64,000 nt of DNA from positions 15,651,591-15,715,590 of the forward strand of contig NC_039513.1 of the NCBI RefSeq assembly GCF_003672135.1, read 5' to 3'. The stretch is from Ooceraea biroi. Taxonomy: Eukaryota; Arthropoda; Insecta; Hymenoptera; Formicidae. Of this stretch, positions 11,461 through 24,810 are shown piece by piece. Position 1 is the first letter of the stretch, and each line of letters starts with the position of its first letter. The translations under genes and the position numbers were made by a program. The notes beneath the pieces were generated by a model. That model worked only from the letters and a program-made list of their open reading frames with translations, had not been told where the DNA came from and searched no databases.

Positions 11461-14159
11461 TTAAGTCTCCCTCTCCTTTTTAACCTTGAGCCCGGTGCTG
11501 CCGGTCTCCTCGCCCAGGATGGTAGCTATCTCACCCTGCATGAAGGCCCACGGTACCTGGCTGTTCGCCAGCGGGCACTTCTCGCCGCTCGGGCAGTAAA
11601 CCTGAAAACGATCGGGGAGAGGAGCGGTCATTAGGTGAACGCCGTTACGTACCAAGATAGATATTATTGCAGAGACAATTGAAGCGTGATACTCACCTCT
11701 GAGGCAGCGCCCTGCCGCTTTATGCTGTCCCGACTGCACGGGAAGCAGAACTTGTGATGCGGCACGCTGGGGCACTGAACAAAGTGAGTGTCTTCCAGAC
11801 GCTCCTGACACAGCGTGCATTTCAGAGTCGGAGCTGAGACCGGCTCGGCGCCGGCGGCCTGAGCGACCGCACCCTCGGATGACGTCGTGACGGTTGTTGA
11901 CGATACTTGCCTCGAACTGCTAGATCGTCTGCCGCCGGAAGAGCCTGCAAATTGAACGTTCGTGTTCTCCCGTTACGCTCTGATCTTGCACAGAGACAAG
12001 GTTGATCTCGATGTATCAAAATGTCCCGAGAACTCGATAAGTTGCACCTCATAATACACGAGGCAACGACGATTCAAGGAAAATTTCCAAGATAACAGAT
12101 GCGCGAGAAAGTAGAAATGAAAGAGGAACAACGTGAAGCAAAATATTATAGCTATTTTAGCTGTACGTATTATGCGAAAACGTGATATTACCGCCGCTAT
12201 GTAATTACCTGAGCTGTTCGGGCTGTGCTGAGAGCCCCTGGAGGCGCTACGCTGCTGCTGAGCAGTCGTGGTCGGCGGACTTCTGCTAGTAGGGCTGGGA
12301 TTGTTCGGCGGCTGCGGCACGGACTCCGGCGATGTCAAATTGTCGGCGACTGACATTAAAGCGGCCATCGGTGACGGGCCATTCGCCGTGCCCTGAAAAG
12401 AGGGAACATCAACGGTCAGCTGGCGCTCCAGATTGTTCGGGTTTATAATAGACCAGTTCGTGGGCGTTCGGAAGTTGAGCCGCGCAAAACAGATAGCGCG
12501 GATAAATACGGGCTGTCGGGATGTCGGTTGCGTGAATGAAGCGCGAGGCCCGGTGCCAGGCGCGATAATCGCGCGAATCTCGTGCGTACCTGATGATGAT
12601 TCGATTGTGAGTTGTCGTTGGCACTTTCCTGCGTCGGTGGCGGCGGCGGCGGAGGACTCGTTCTCGGGCGGAGAGGCGATCCTCCACCATTGGCCGCGAC
12701 ATTGGTCGGTGCCAACGGGATGGATGGCCCGACATATGCTCCTGAAAATACATGTCATTGAATACATGCTTCTTAATTCAAGCGCATATTATCACACGTG
12801 CGGTGCTAAGTACCGAGCACTGGGAACTTTCCGACGCGAATGCGTCAGGACACGTTTACACACGATACTGGAATTTACTCTGAAGAGGACGCGATAGATA
12901 AAGCCACGAGATCCGCAAATTATACAGTTCTATCTTTTCCTGATTTTTATCATTTAAAATTTTTTAAATTTGGCAAACCGTAGCCACGCGTTACAAGCAT
13001 CCCTTTTAGGATAAACCCTTTTTAAAATATCATTTTTAATGTGCAAGAACGATTTGATGATTCAAACATTCCAGTTTTGGTATGATTCTACGCAGTTTTA
13101 TTTGATGCGTGCACGTTGCGTTAATCCATCCTTTTTCCATCGAAGCACGAGCCTTTCTTTAGATCCTCGACAGAATTAACGATATGCGAGCAAACATGTC
13201 GGGGGTTTTCCCAAAGACGCATATAATCGACACGACATGACGCGCCGCGAACAATCGTCGTTTATCGTCGTTCGCTCAGATTGTCCTTGCCTACATAAAA
13301 CTTTTTCTCCTTCCCGCGTGCAATCTGCGTGGAATGTTCCCCCCTGCAATAATCGTCTTCGTAGCGCAATGACTTCGTCGGCGTGCAGAAATAAATGTCA
13401 TTTTTCTCCCCGACGCGACACGCCGATAATGGCAGCGGCGACGACGATTACGAGGAACGAGGCGAGAATATAAGTGAATCGTTATCCGCGCCGCGTCAGA
13501 TTACGTCAGAAACGGCGGACCGTTTCTCGTACTAGCTCGTCCGGACCTTGAATCGAGATTTCCAGCGAGATTCTACGTTCTCTGCATTCGCGCCTGAGCG
13601 AAACTGCGACGGAAAGATATTCGGTAAGTTGGAGTATCTCCCAGCCGTTGAAAACAAATTTAAATACACCTGGACTTTGACTTCTCTTCAAGCTAGAAAC
13701 CTGTTTCTGAATGCAGCCGCACAGCAATTAAGCGTTTTAAAGTTAAATAGAAATTCGATCCTAAGTTGCTGCCGCTTTAGAATAAACTTATTACTCTGGC
13801 GGAATAAACTTCACGGACTGTAGCGAAGTCTCATTCACGGATGTTGGCGGTGATCGGTTTTCATGAACGGTAAAACGTCCTGCGGCGATAAGAGAATACA
13901 AATATATTTTTCGATTATCCGCAATGAACGAAATAAACTGGCGCTCAATGTGTCGATGCATCATCATCGATTTTATTTTCGTAACTGCCTCGCTCGCAGT
14001 TACGCATACCAAAAAAGTCGCCTTTATTCGCGCGGCTTGTAAGAGCACACATTGTCACGTAGCGGTGCATTTTGATAATGTTTACGCGGCATGCCACTCG
14101 AGGTGAAGCAACAAGAGCGATTAACAGGCAAGTCGTGTGTACGCATACGCGCAACGACT

Positions 14160-14191
<32 letters not shown>

Positions 14192-17100
14192 ATATCATCA
14201 CGACGCGACTACGTTACCGTATTGCGTTGTATCACTGGCCTTCGACACGCACCGATCGTTTACCCGGCGCCTTATACGTCGCTTATGCATCACGTGTGAT
14301 GCATAATCAGATTTCTATCGGCGTTACAGAATCGTCTCGCCGAGCGGCTGTCTCATAAAATCCCACCGGATTTTTAATCCGGAAATTTATAACGGCGACA
14401 GTAGCATAAAAATGATAAAAGTGACAATCCGATTATTTTGACAACGGAAAAGCTGATGACCGAGATTTCTCGACTTTTTTTTTACTTTCCTATTATAACG
14501 CAAACTGTAACGTATCGATCCGAGTTTCCGTCCGAGAAAAATATCGAGAACAATAAATCAACGACTTGACCGATGTGTAACGCAAGTCCTCGCTGCTCTC
14601 GAATCGCAGTCACGACTCTCAGTCGACTCTCAGAACGGGGTACTCGTCTCAATCGCGTGCGTTTGAAGCTTCTGCAAGGCGCTTTTTTTCGCCTCGAAAC
14701 CGGCGAGCGGTTTCCATTCACGTGCTCTCTCGTTAACGTTGATTGTTTAGCGGCACACGTTCCAAGTATCTGTATCGACCAAACGCCACCCGGAACCTTC
14801 GCAACTTCGTCTCCGGCGATATCCGATAATCCATGCTACGCGTCATCCGCGGTGGCAGAAAAGGAGCAGTATGGCCGATGCAGAGACGGACGGAATCAGA
14901 TATCGGGCTCATTAATATTTCATGCGCATCGCATTTACGACATAATCGCAAACAATATGCTAATCCGCGGAACGGAAATAGCCACGCGTGCAGGAGTCGC
15001 CTCGAAATTCACCTCCGCCGTGAATGCCGCGAGCGCGCGCGCGAATGAATATTTACGCGCTGATAATGACGTCGACCGTAAGATTCAGTCGTGATAATGA
15101 TCTTTTCTCGTCCGGCTTGCCTGGTCTGCCGCAAACGCGCGCACCGTCGATGTTATTTTTAAGCGCGGAACCAGTATGTGGCATCTATATGCTTGCGCGC
15201 GCTATCGCGTCTATAAGGCATTATGACGCGTTCGTCGACCGTCTCTCTCGCTCCTCCTCTCTCTCTCTCGTTCAAAGAAGCTCCACTCGTCAGGACGCAC
15301 ACGAGATATCATCGTATTATATATCTCGACCGAGATCCGCGAGCCGGCAGCTTGATCTCTTTACTGGTCGCTGTTCTAACGAGGCTTTCTCGAAGAGGAA
15401 CGGAGCTCGCGCGCCCGAGCTCTTCTCGGGTGTGCTGGGAGAAACGGCTCTGCGTTCCGACCGACTTATCAGCCGCACGCGAACGCGAGCGAGCGGGAAG
15501 AATCATTCGGTCACGGCTGTTCGCGGCGACACGCAATCCCGCGTGCAGATACGCGTCGTCCTCCGGCGTCCCTCTCTCTCTCTATTTCTCTCTGTCTCTT
15601 TCCCGCACTCCTTCCCGGAGGTACCGCGGTTTGTGTACGTGTGCAGTCACCGAAGCCTCGCCTATGGTACACGCGGTGGATAGAGGGAATAAAAGACAGG
15701 GAAGAGAGAGAGAGAGAGAGGTGGAGTGCCACCGGGTAGACGTGTGACCGGTACTTTTCCGTGACGGTTCTCCGATAGAGCGCGAAGACCGGCGACGCGC
15801 AGCGGTCCTCTCTTGTTCCTCGGGTGAGGCGGAGGAGGATGGAGAGCGCCGAAGCGAGCGGCGGGAAACGGGACGAAGCCGAGAAGGCGCGATGAGGAGC
15901 GCGAGGGGCAGCTCTATGTATCCCTGTCTCTTTCTCTCCCTCTCTCTCTGTGTAACCGACACATCGCATCACGCAGCACGTAGGCGGCCCCAGCTTAGTC
16001 ACCACTCGATCAGGGCCGTGCCAAGCGCGCGCGCGCGCGCTCGCGATCTATTCAGAGCGGACCCCGCTCGCCGCATGCCGCAGTTTTCGGTGACCGGAAA
16101 CGGAATTTCCCGAAATTGTTGTCATCGTTCAGGTAAACGCTTTTAGCCGCCCGAAGGCGTTTAAAACTGTTCGCACGATAAACATCGAGAAAAGCGGAAG
16201 TGCAACGTGCGCAGAAAGCAGATTAGTAAGAGTGCGTTATTTTAGGGTAACACGTGGTGAACCCCGTTTTAGCGAGGTTCCTCGGTATCGACAGACGAGA
16301 TATACGCTACAGCCACGTAATTTTTAAAATCGAAAAAAAATTTTACAATGACATAAAATGTCTCGTAGAGCGGCGACGCAACGTACGAGTGATCGAATAA
16401 AAATTTGTATTTATAGATCGACCGCTACTGGCACAGTTAAAGGTGCGTGCGCGATTACATGGCGATAGAACGCTGTTCTCACGGCTGCGTGAGAAAAGTA
16501 TTTATGATGTTTATCCTGCTCCATTTATACGGCCGAAATAAAGTTTTATTATTCGCGATGACTCACGGTCCGAAACGCACGCATCTAGATAGTGATCCCG
16601 ACTAGACGTTTCACAAGTCTCCTCATCGATAAGCGGTTCCGTGTGACAACATAACGTAATCGCGTGAAAATTAAAGCGGAAAAAAGACCGCTGTGAGACA
16701 TCCTCGTCGGCAAGAAGTCCAAGTTGAGTAATATTATGGCTCGGCGAAGTTTCACCCTCGACCCCTTATCTCTCAAATAGACTGAAACGATAAGTCCCGC
16801 GGGAGGCACGCAAACGAAACGCGAGTGGATGGGTCGTAAAATATTGTGCTCCGCGTCGCTCCGAGTTATCGCTCAGTTTTGCACAGGGTATCTCGCGGAC
16901 AATTTTACGAGGAAAGATTAAGAGGCGCGATTCGTTTCCTCCTCGCCGCGCGGCGAGGAGACTGTTTTGAGAAAACCGCCTGTGACCTTACGTAACATCT
17001 CTCCTCGCTCGGCGTCGTCGAATCTTTTTCTCGAGCGATCTATCGAGCGATAGATCGCTCGCGCCCGTGTGGGAAGCCGATCCGAAAAGCGAGCGTTTTG

Positions 17101-20100
17101 AAACCGCGTGGACGTGCCTGCGCGAGCGTACTCGCACGTCCCTGGACTTTGCGTATCAGCTACCGAGCTGCTGCTGGTCAGACGTGTACATGGTGGCCTT
17201 GTTTCGAAAGTACAATCCCTCCAGGCGCGTCGTCGTCGTCGATATGCGCATCTATGCCCGATGTGTGTACACACCACGCCTGCTCTCCTCTCCGCTCCGC
17301 CGTACGTACGTACGTGAAACTCCCGTCCCGATGACGTAGGGCGGGAGAGCGAAGCGCCTATCTGTACGCGATCGATCGATCGAGCGTGGCGTGGCGTGGC
17401 GTGGTGTGTTGCGCGAGCTGCGCCGCGCGATACGGTGCGTGTACGGCTTTAGACGTTGCGAAACGCGCGACCGAGTCGCGCTCGTTATCTGTACCCTGGC
17501 GCTACTACGTGCCGCTACGACACGCGCTAGTATTCCGAGCGGGCCGCTCGTGTATCCGTCCTTCTCCTGGAAATTTACGTCCGATTAATCTCGCGCGCGA
17601 TTAGCTCGGAAAAAATATTAAGAGATAACAAACGAATGTTTAAAATTATACATTGTAAACACGATGTGGGATTCGAGCACATAATTCGCTATCGTAAAGC
17701 GCGCTCGGTTATATTGATGCATCACGTTAGGATAGTTCGAGCTTTTGTGCGCTTTTATTATTTCTTATTGCAGGACTGGAAAATTTCCCACTGATTCTCG
17801 CGTCTCTGTTAATCTTTGTATTCAATTACTCGTCCGGATTACTATTTATTTATTCATTTTATCCGCGTAATATTTATTTCAATAATGCGTACGTGTATTT
17901 TGTAACTCGCGTCGAAGCGTTCTTGATTTTCGATCGGTCTAAACGTAATGGAAGGCGCGCGCGCGCGGCCTGCTCGGCGCGTGAATATACGAGAGCGAAG
18001 TCTCCGGTTGGCGGTTTCCCTTCGCCTCTCGGCCGCTTCGGCTTTCAAGCTTTGTCGCACGTACGCGTACGTGAGTGCGCGCGGCCGCCAGTCAAGCAGC
18101 CAGTCGACGGACCGTATCTGCTGCTCCGCTTGCCGCATGATTGATCAGCACTGACGTCGCCGCTCGGACACTTACTGACGTAACGCACCATGCCTGACGC
18201 CCGCGGAACAACAACCGCCGGATCACGTTCGGTTTAATCTCGAGAGCCCGAGAACACGCGCTGGACTCGGAAACCGATCCCGCTCGCTCCGTCAATTTCA
18301 CGGGACCGCGGTTACTCCGCCGCAAATAACGCGCGATACATCGAAAAGGCTGCATCTCTCCGCGACGAGAAAACACGTTGGTGGAACATGCGAGATGTTA
18401 CGTCGTGTAAACACCATTTTCCCGCGCCCGCGGCTATTTCAAAGTTGAACTCGCTGGACCTGGTCACGGTCTCTCCGTTGGAAATATTTACCGTCGGCGG
18501 AATTGCTGGGATTACTTCGTGCGAAAAATCGGCGATACACAAAAGTCCAGGGGATCTGAGAAAGTCCGCGCTTTTAGTTGTATCAATAATCGATGATCGA
18601 GTCAAAGAGCAAAGCAAAGGAATTTCTCCGGATTTCAAAGGCTCTCTCACGATCCGCCGTTTATTTCCAGATCCCGATCCTTGCCAGCGGTAATTCTATT
18701 TTTATCGGGACTCGCGTACGCAAACGTGAACGCTGTCTTTTGAACGGAAACAGTAACCTCAAGGATAAAAAAAGCTCGGCAGAAAAAATAAGCAAATCTC
18801 ACTTGTACAAACGCGACGGGTTTTTTCTCCGTTCTCTTTGTTGCAAAGGCATTTTCGCTAACGCGCCGATGTTAATCACCTCTCAGGCGGGTAACCGCTA
18901 ATGTTTACGGAAGATAAGAGAATAAATTGTGCATGCACAAATACGTGAAATATTTATAAAGTTGAAGTTTTACGCTTGAAATATTTTTAAATGACTAACT
19001 TTTATTATCGTGTGGAATGTGTTTTGCGGCAACATTGTAATGTAGAAATTATTACAATTGCAAAGCGTCAAAAGCACATGTATCTTTTGTGTAAAATTTT
19101 CCTAAATGTTTACAGAAATGTTTCTCCGTGAATAACTATATATTAAAAATAATATAATAAAATATTGAAATATTTTTAGTTAAATAGATTATAAAAATAT
19201 TCTTTTGATGCAAGTATCATTGTAATCAATGCGGCATCTCGTAATCTGTAGACCGAGTGAACGAAAATATCTCATTAAAGCATTGTCGGCACACGTATTG
19301 AGTAACAGCGATAACAACGCAACAGTTCTCGATCGCTGATTATCCTGCAAGCCGTTATCAGATGAGATAACGCGATCGATATACCAAACGCGGCCCGACA
19401 ATACACAGTATACTCAGCTGTTTAGTGTTCTACGTCACTGCACCGGGTGTCTCGAAAACATCGCGCGCGGATCTCGCAACCGGGTTATTGCCCCGAAGAT
19501 TTATTACTCACGGACAATCGACGGAAAACATCGTTCCGAGTGAAAATCTCATAATCAGCGAAACGGTTTCTTTCTTTCCGGAATATGGGAACGATAATAA
19601 CATACAAAAATGTTAAACACCACTTGTAAGTACCGACAATCACGATAGAGCTGCAGTATTTTTAAACGGTGATGAAAACGAGATTTGCACTCTCGTGCAA
19701 TCACGTGACGATAATGAACGTCCGTCCGAAGTGGACAATTTCGATTTAAAAAAAATGAGAGAAGCGTCGGCAGACTCGGTTTATTTCCGAATTAATTTCT
19801 CATGCGCGGTTTCACTCGGGAACAGTAAATGCAACAGCAAAACCACATTCCTGCTTGGTTAAAGCCGAATTTAGAAAGTAGTTCCGCGCGCCGTCGAAAT
19901 AACGGTCGATGAGCAAGGTCACCGTGCCGCTCGCGCCTAGGTTCGGGTCGAATCATACGCAACAACTTCAACGTCGTTGCCATCGTCACCGTCACCGCCG
20001 CCGCCGCCGCCGCTTCGTCAATGAGCCGCGCGCGTATCCGCAACGCAGGCGACGCACGAAGCAAGAAAAGGAGGGCATGCTACAGTTATCCCGGCAAAAT

Positions 20101-23100
20101 GACACGGCCTCGGAACCGGTTTCGTCGTCGTCGTCGCCGTCGCGGCGACTTGCATCGCCAGCGTGAATCGCGCGGTGCAACGACGAGATGACGAGGACGA
20201 GAGAGTGGGGACGCGACGATCGAAAAACGCGACGCGTCACAAAGGGGGAGAGAGACACGCGGTGCGAACGCACTCGTGCTCGGATTGTGCGTACGACGGA
20301 GGAAGAGAGCGCGCGAGTATAGCTTGGTTTTACGCAGAAAGCGCGAACCGCCAGGTGCAAATAGCGCCTAATAACCTATTATTTACAGAATAACCGATAA
20401 TTAGACAATAACGAGTACTTTTTAATTTCATGATCACGTCAATAATTAAAGCTCAAACGCCGAAGCACTCGGCGGGTGCGCTTTGAAATGCGTGCGAACG
20501 TTAACACGGCTCGATCGCATTTAGTAGGATCGTTTCTGTGGTGTCTAATTATAGCGTAACCGTGGTCTGTTGTGCCGCCCAGCTCAGATGGGCTCGTGCG
20601 AGATCGGTGCCTGACGCGCGCTTCCTTCTCGGCATCCACACGGCGTCGTCGCTCCGTTAAAACGCTCTCGATCGACATTGTCAGCTGTGCCGTGTATCAT
20701 CAGCGGTGACACCATCGTTTGAGCGATAATCGAGCTATTTGTATTACAATCACGTGATGGCCTCGGTAAACGACGATTCGCAAATTGTAGCCTTTTACGT
20801 CCGCGCATCGCGCAAAATTGATGTGGCTCGTTGCGTCGTTCCGACCCGCGCCGCGAGTTCTCCGCGTCAGTCCATCATCGCGCTGGATGCGATTAAACGG
20901 CAACTTTTTCGAACGCACCGCTCGCACACGTCGTTCTTAGAAAGTTCCTTTCACTAGTTGCTCAATTAATTTTATTGCCGTGCACGTTATCGCTGGACTG
21001 TAACAACCTCTAAACATAGCAACAGCGTCCCTTGTCAGATTTGTGCCTCGAGAAACTCCCGGACGCCCGTGACAACGAGACGACGCGTCACGCGACCTAA
21101 TGACTTCATCCTCAATGGTGGATGAATGAAGCGATCTTCCTTTTCAAGGAGATGATTGATTTTCAGCTCTGCTAACATCATCAGGTTACAACAATTGATT
21201 CGAGCAGCAAAATTGATTCAAGCTCTTATCAAAATGTTCATTCACTTGCCCTCCGCGCGCGGCAAAAGGCGAGCTTCTTATCGATCCGATAAGAAGCACA
21301 CTTGAGCAAGAGAACAATCGAAAGGTAACATTGCATCGGCGCTGCTTGATCCATCCGCTTTGATGTTTAACGAGTGATCAACGCTCGCGCAAAAAACCCT
21401 CGTGAAAAAAAAACGCGGACGAAGCGAGTGATTTCTAATCGCGCCGGTGCGGTGACGTAGAAATCGTCGCGCTGGCAAACGCGACTCGCGACTTATCGTC
21501 GTCGTTGTTCGCCGCGCGGCAGCAACGGCTGCTCTTTGATCCTGCGGAGGCAATTTACAGCCGACAGGATCTACGCCACCCTAACGCCGTGGAACGCGGC
21601 AGCCGCGTTGGCTGCCGCGGCGATTCGTTCGTTATTGAGCGAGCGACGGTCACAACGGTCTCATTCATCGAGTATAAATACGGCGGCGTCGCCGTGACGT
21701 CATCTGATTGGAGCACGTCACACGGAATGTGGCGGACTGAATGCGGTATCTTTTGGTCGTCCCATCACGTGCTCGACGTATGTCTCTTTTGTACGCGTTT
21801 GGACACGGACCGAAGGCGAGCGACAGAACGAACAGCAGCGAGATACACCCACAGAAAAGATTTCTGGACTTAATGCTATTACTCTTTAATCTATCATAAA
21901 ATAAGATCGCTATAGCGACAATCATATTTATTATTGAAAAGAAGCATATTTTAATCTTCAATAGAAAATTCGAAAATCTAGATTCAAATAATCTTCGTGC
22001 TATCTCATTCATTTTCTCAGAAGGATTTAGATACAAATTTGTAGCAACTTCAAAATATTCTTGATTTCAGAATATTGCGAGATCTAAAAGACATCTTATT
22101 CTATTCTTCTAAGAGAATTTGTAGAATCTGCACAAAACAGCCAATATTTATGTGTTGCAATCGAAAATCGGGAAAGTGTTTCTGTTATTTACAATGAATA
22201 AGTGCAATACTCTACAAGAAATATTAAAAGATATGAAAATGTCTTATCTCGAATCTTATTTCTCAAGTAAGTATATACAGGGTGTCCGGTAATGATCGCC
22301 CCAGCTTCCGTACACGAGTAGAGCGGATCGAGACGAGGAGAAAAGTCCTATACCGTTTTGCGATATTCGCAATAATAATCCTATACCTCGAGCGGCTCGG
22401 CACTCGCCTCCGCGCGCTCTGGATTCGCTTGACTTTAATATTCAATATTTCGATTATTATTAGTGGCGATATATAAAGTGGCGCTAATATCAAATTATTC
22501 TACATACAAGAATTTATAAGCATAAATTTGTATATGTTACTCTTGTCTTATTTAATTCGAGAGAGAAGAATAGAAATTACTGATTTAAATTAAAAATTGT
22601 TTTATTTTCATATTTTTTATACTTGTAATACGATTAAATTAGTCAAGAATATTTTTCGTCTTGTTATCAGAAATCCTTTCTGAGGGTGTAGAGAGAAAGA
22701 GACCGAGACAGAGAGAGGGGCGGGCGAGGAGCGAGGACGTTAGCTTCCTTTTAACGCGAGTACGCACGTTCACGTCGTGCCGGCGTGTCCACGCATGTGT
22801 GCGTACGTGCGTGCGTGCGTGCGTGCGCTGCCTCCTCGCGCCAGATGGCCACGAATGATGGCCGTGCGCCGCGGCGCGCAGCCCTCCCTCTTCGACTATT
22901 TATAGGAGCGGCTGATAAAAACGTTAGAACTCCGCCCGCTAAAAATTACGTCGACTTTAGGTAGCCGCTCGCGCCGTGTGCGTCGTTGTTGGAACACCCG
23001 AGATGTCTGCTCTCTGCTACTTTGCTAACTCTATCGTGAAGCATGGAATAAAAGATAATAGCTATTAAAATGTTAATATACAATTACAGGATTTTATCTT

Positions 23101-24810
23101 GAAGACTGCATGTGCTGCATTTAATAGCTATTACTACTAGCTTGTGATTTATACAGGAAGACCGAAGCTTATCCACTAAACGGAAAGTGCCTGAGCCACC
23201 TTGACGCGTTAACTGCGTTCAGAGGAAAGCGTGACGTGATTTACGACTCTTGCCGGGACCACAATGACATCACCACGGACTTGCAGTCGTACATCTTGGC
23301 GAAGTCAACAGCAGAATGCTCGACGGAACCAGCAGTTTCATCACACTTCTGTCGAGCATTCTCCACTGATTGCGCGTTACACGTTGTGTTTGCGAAGCGT
23401 CGACTGTTTGAAGGATCGTCTTCTCAAAATGTTTTTTAACATCGTTACTAAGCGATGCTAATGTCTAAGGCGAACTAGCGATTAATGATTCTATTAATAT
23501 ACTGAAAAGCTCCGTGAATGAGCTAAGCGCCGTATTTGCCGAGTCTAAATCCCGCCGCCAGGAATCGATTCTCGCAAGGACTTTAATGAGTCACGTTCCG
23601 AAGCACGCGAGTGCGCGCACAAGTGATAAATAGAACGTCGCTCGTAAACCCGTTTGCGTAAACTCACGGAGCTCTTACTCGGTGTACGCTCCCGGTGTAT
23701 CGTCCGCGGCGCTTGTTGACACAGTTAACATTCTAAACAGAATTTTACTACAAAATGGACTCGCATTCAGCGTCGGGAATTTGTAAACAGCGCTTTCCTG
23801 GCGTCCCAACCGACACAAACGCAATAACGGTATCGCCGTTCCATTTCACTGCAATCATACGGTCGTCCAAACCACCCGACATCGTGAAACGCGTGCTTTC
23901 CACGCGCCCCGTCAAGTTCCCAGTGCGTCCTCGACAGCAGCGAAGAAAAGGAGCGCAACCCAGGTAGGAAACCGGCGACATCGTGTCGCCCGAGACCCGG
24001 AAAGAGAGCGGAGAGGAAGGCGCACTCACCGTTCGGCTTGAAGGTCGTCGCAGTTTCGAAGCTGGGCGCCCGGACCGGATGCTTCTCCTTGTTTCTGTCC
24101 TGGACGTAGCTGACCGCGAGGCTGACCGCCGGCAGGGAGTCGCCGCGAGTCAACGGCGGCCTGACCGGATGCTGCTCCTCGAGCGACAATCGCTTCTCGG
24201 TGTGCTCGTCGTCGTCGATCGCCGAGATGCCGCGCTTGAGCTGCGTCATCCCGCGATTGTGCCCGAGGTTCACGTGATGCGCCCCGACCGCGGCCAGGTG
24301 GGCGGTAGGCAGGCGCACGTTTCCGCCCCGCATGCCGTTCGCCATCTCGTGGCCCTCGTCGCCGTGGCCGCCCTGGCGGCCCGCGATCTGCTGCTGCCGG
24401 GCGGCCGCGGCCGCCGCGGCCGCCGCCGTGCCCGAGTTGAACTCGGTGATCGAGTTACGGTGGTGCAGCTGCGAGTAGCCGGCGATGTTGTGGTGGCGCG
24501 AGTGGCCCTGCCCGGCCGTGTTCTGTATGGGCAGCACGTCGAGATTCGTGCCGCCGTTGTGCTCGGTGTGACCACCACCGCCGGCGCCGCCACCGCCCGC
24601 GGTGCGGTAAGTCTTGGACGCGGACGGCCTGGCGTCCTGGAAGCCGTGCGCCTTCTTCAGCTGCTTCGCCGACTCGAGGACGAGGTCGATGCGATCGGCC
24701 CCCTCGTAGTTGACGCAGCCGCGGCACACCGGCTCCGCGAAGTCCATGATCATCGCCCATGGCATCCTGGGCAGGTCGCACAGGTAGCACTGCGTCCGTT
24801 TGCCCATCAT
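11461..24810 (-). CDS. Pits: IRF2BP-family transcriptional corepressor (Pits-like), complete, 5 exons
   Basis: Exons are 24810-24030, 12741-12590, 12392-12209, 11944-11697 and 11601-11461; phases fit throughout, giving 1506 bases and 501 residues. The N-terminal zinc finger of the family is present (Cys8, Cys11, Cys29, Cys32, in a QCYLCDLPRMPW context). It is followed by His/Gly/Ala-rich linkers with an alanine run. Exon 3 carries the family signature SPMAALMSVADNL. The C-terminal C3HC4-type RING spans about residues 415-464 (Cys415, 418, 430, His435/436, Cys439, 442, 458, 464), and the protein ends shortly after PWAFMQGEIATILGEE. Family members are nuclear corepressors: vertebrate IRF2BP2 binds IRF2, and Drosophila Pits interacts with Ttk69 and Sin3A. 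The RING is classed as an E3-ligase-type domain. Start: the tandem ATG at 24810, eight residues before the first zinc-binding Cys. Identity of the family is firm; the symbol follows the fly orthologue. Confidence 0.95.
14161..14190. repeat. (CGA)10 microsatellite
   Basis: This is thirty bases of uninterrupted CGA in the large Pits intron. Confidence 0.93.
16025..16040. repeat. (GC)8 tract
   Basis: Sixteen alternating G and C bases form potential Z-DNA, in the large Pits intron. Confidence 0.9.
17032..17061. other. Perfect 14-bp inverted repeat, 2-base spacer
   Basis: CGAGCGATCTATCG at 17032-17045 is followed by AG and then its exact reverse complement at 17048-17061. The GATC-rich near-palindrome could form a cruciform or bind a dimeric factor. 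Confidence 0.85.
21595..21619. other. Perfect 10-bp GC-rich hairpin
   Basis: CGCGGCAGCC at 21595-21604 pairs with GGCTGCCGCG at 21610-21619 across a five-base loop (GCGTT). Confidence 0.85.
22805..22827. repeat. (CGTG)n microsatellite
   Basis: Tandem CGTG units lie in the large Pits intron, next to an AG-rich flank. Confidence 0.85.
23313..23362. other. Perfect 12-bp inverted repeat, 26-base loop
   Basis: AGAATGCTCGAC at 23313-23324 has its exact reverse complement at 23351-23362. The stem is shorter than a normal microRNA precursor, so a microRNA is unlikely. Confidence 0.8.

Larger units (their letters stand above)
12742..24029 (-). other. Pits: 11.3-kb first intron of the Pits-like gene; no nested gene seen
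   Basis: The donor is GTGAGT at 24029 and the acceptor is TTTTCAG before 12741. The interior holds short CGA, GC, CCG and GCGT repeats, three perfect hairpins (near 17032, 21595 and 23313), AT-rich stretches (about 18.9-19.2 and 21.9-22.6 kb) and a possible transposon end near 22277. No frame in it shows a family motif. An intron this long after the first coding exon often carries regulatory sites, but none can be named from sequence alone. Confidence 0.8.

Noticed and set aside
15024..16005. Frames of 219, 174 and 164 codons on both strands
   Set aside because: Low-complexity Arg/Ser frames in CpG- and CT-rich intron sequence, mutually overlapping.
23313..23362. Possible microRNA precursor
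   Set aside because: Only 12 paired bases with a 26-base loop; too short for a Drosha substrate, and no known microRNA seed was recognised.
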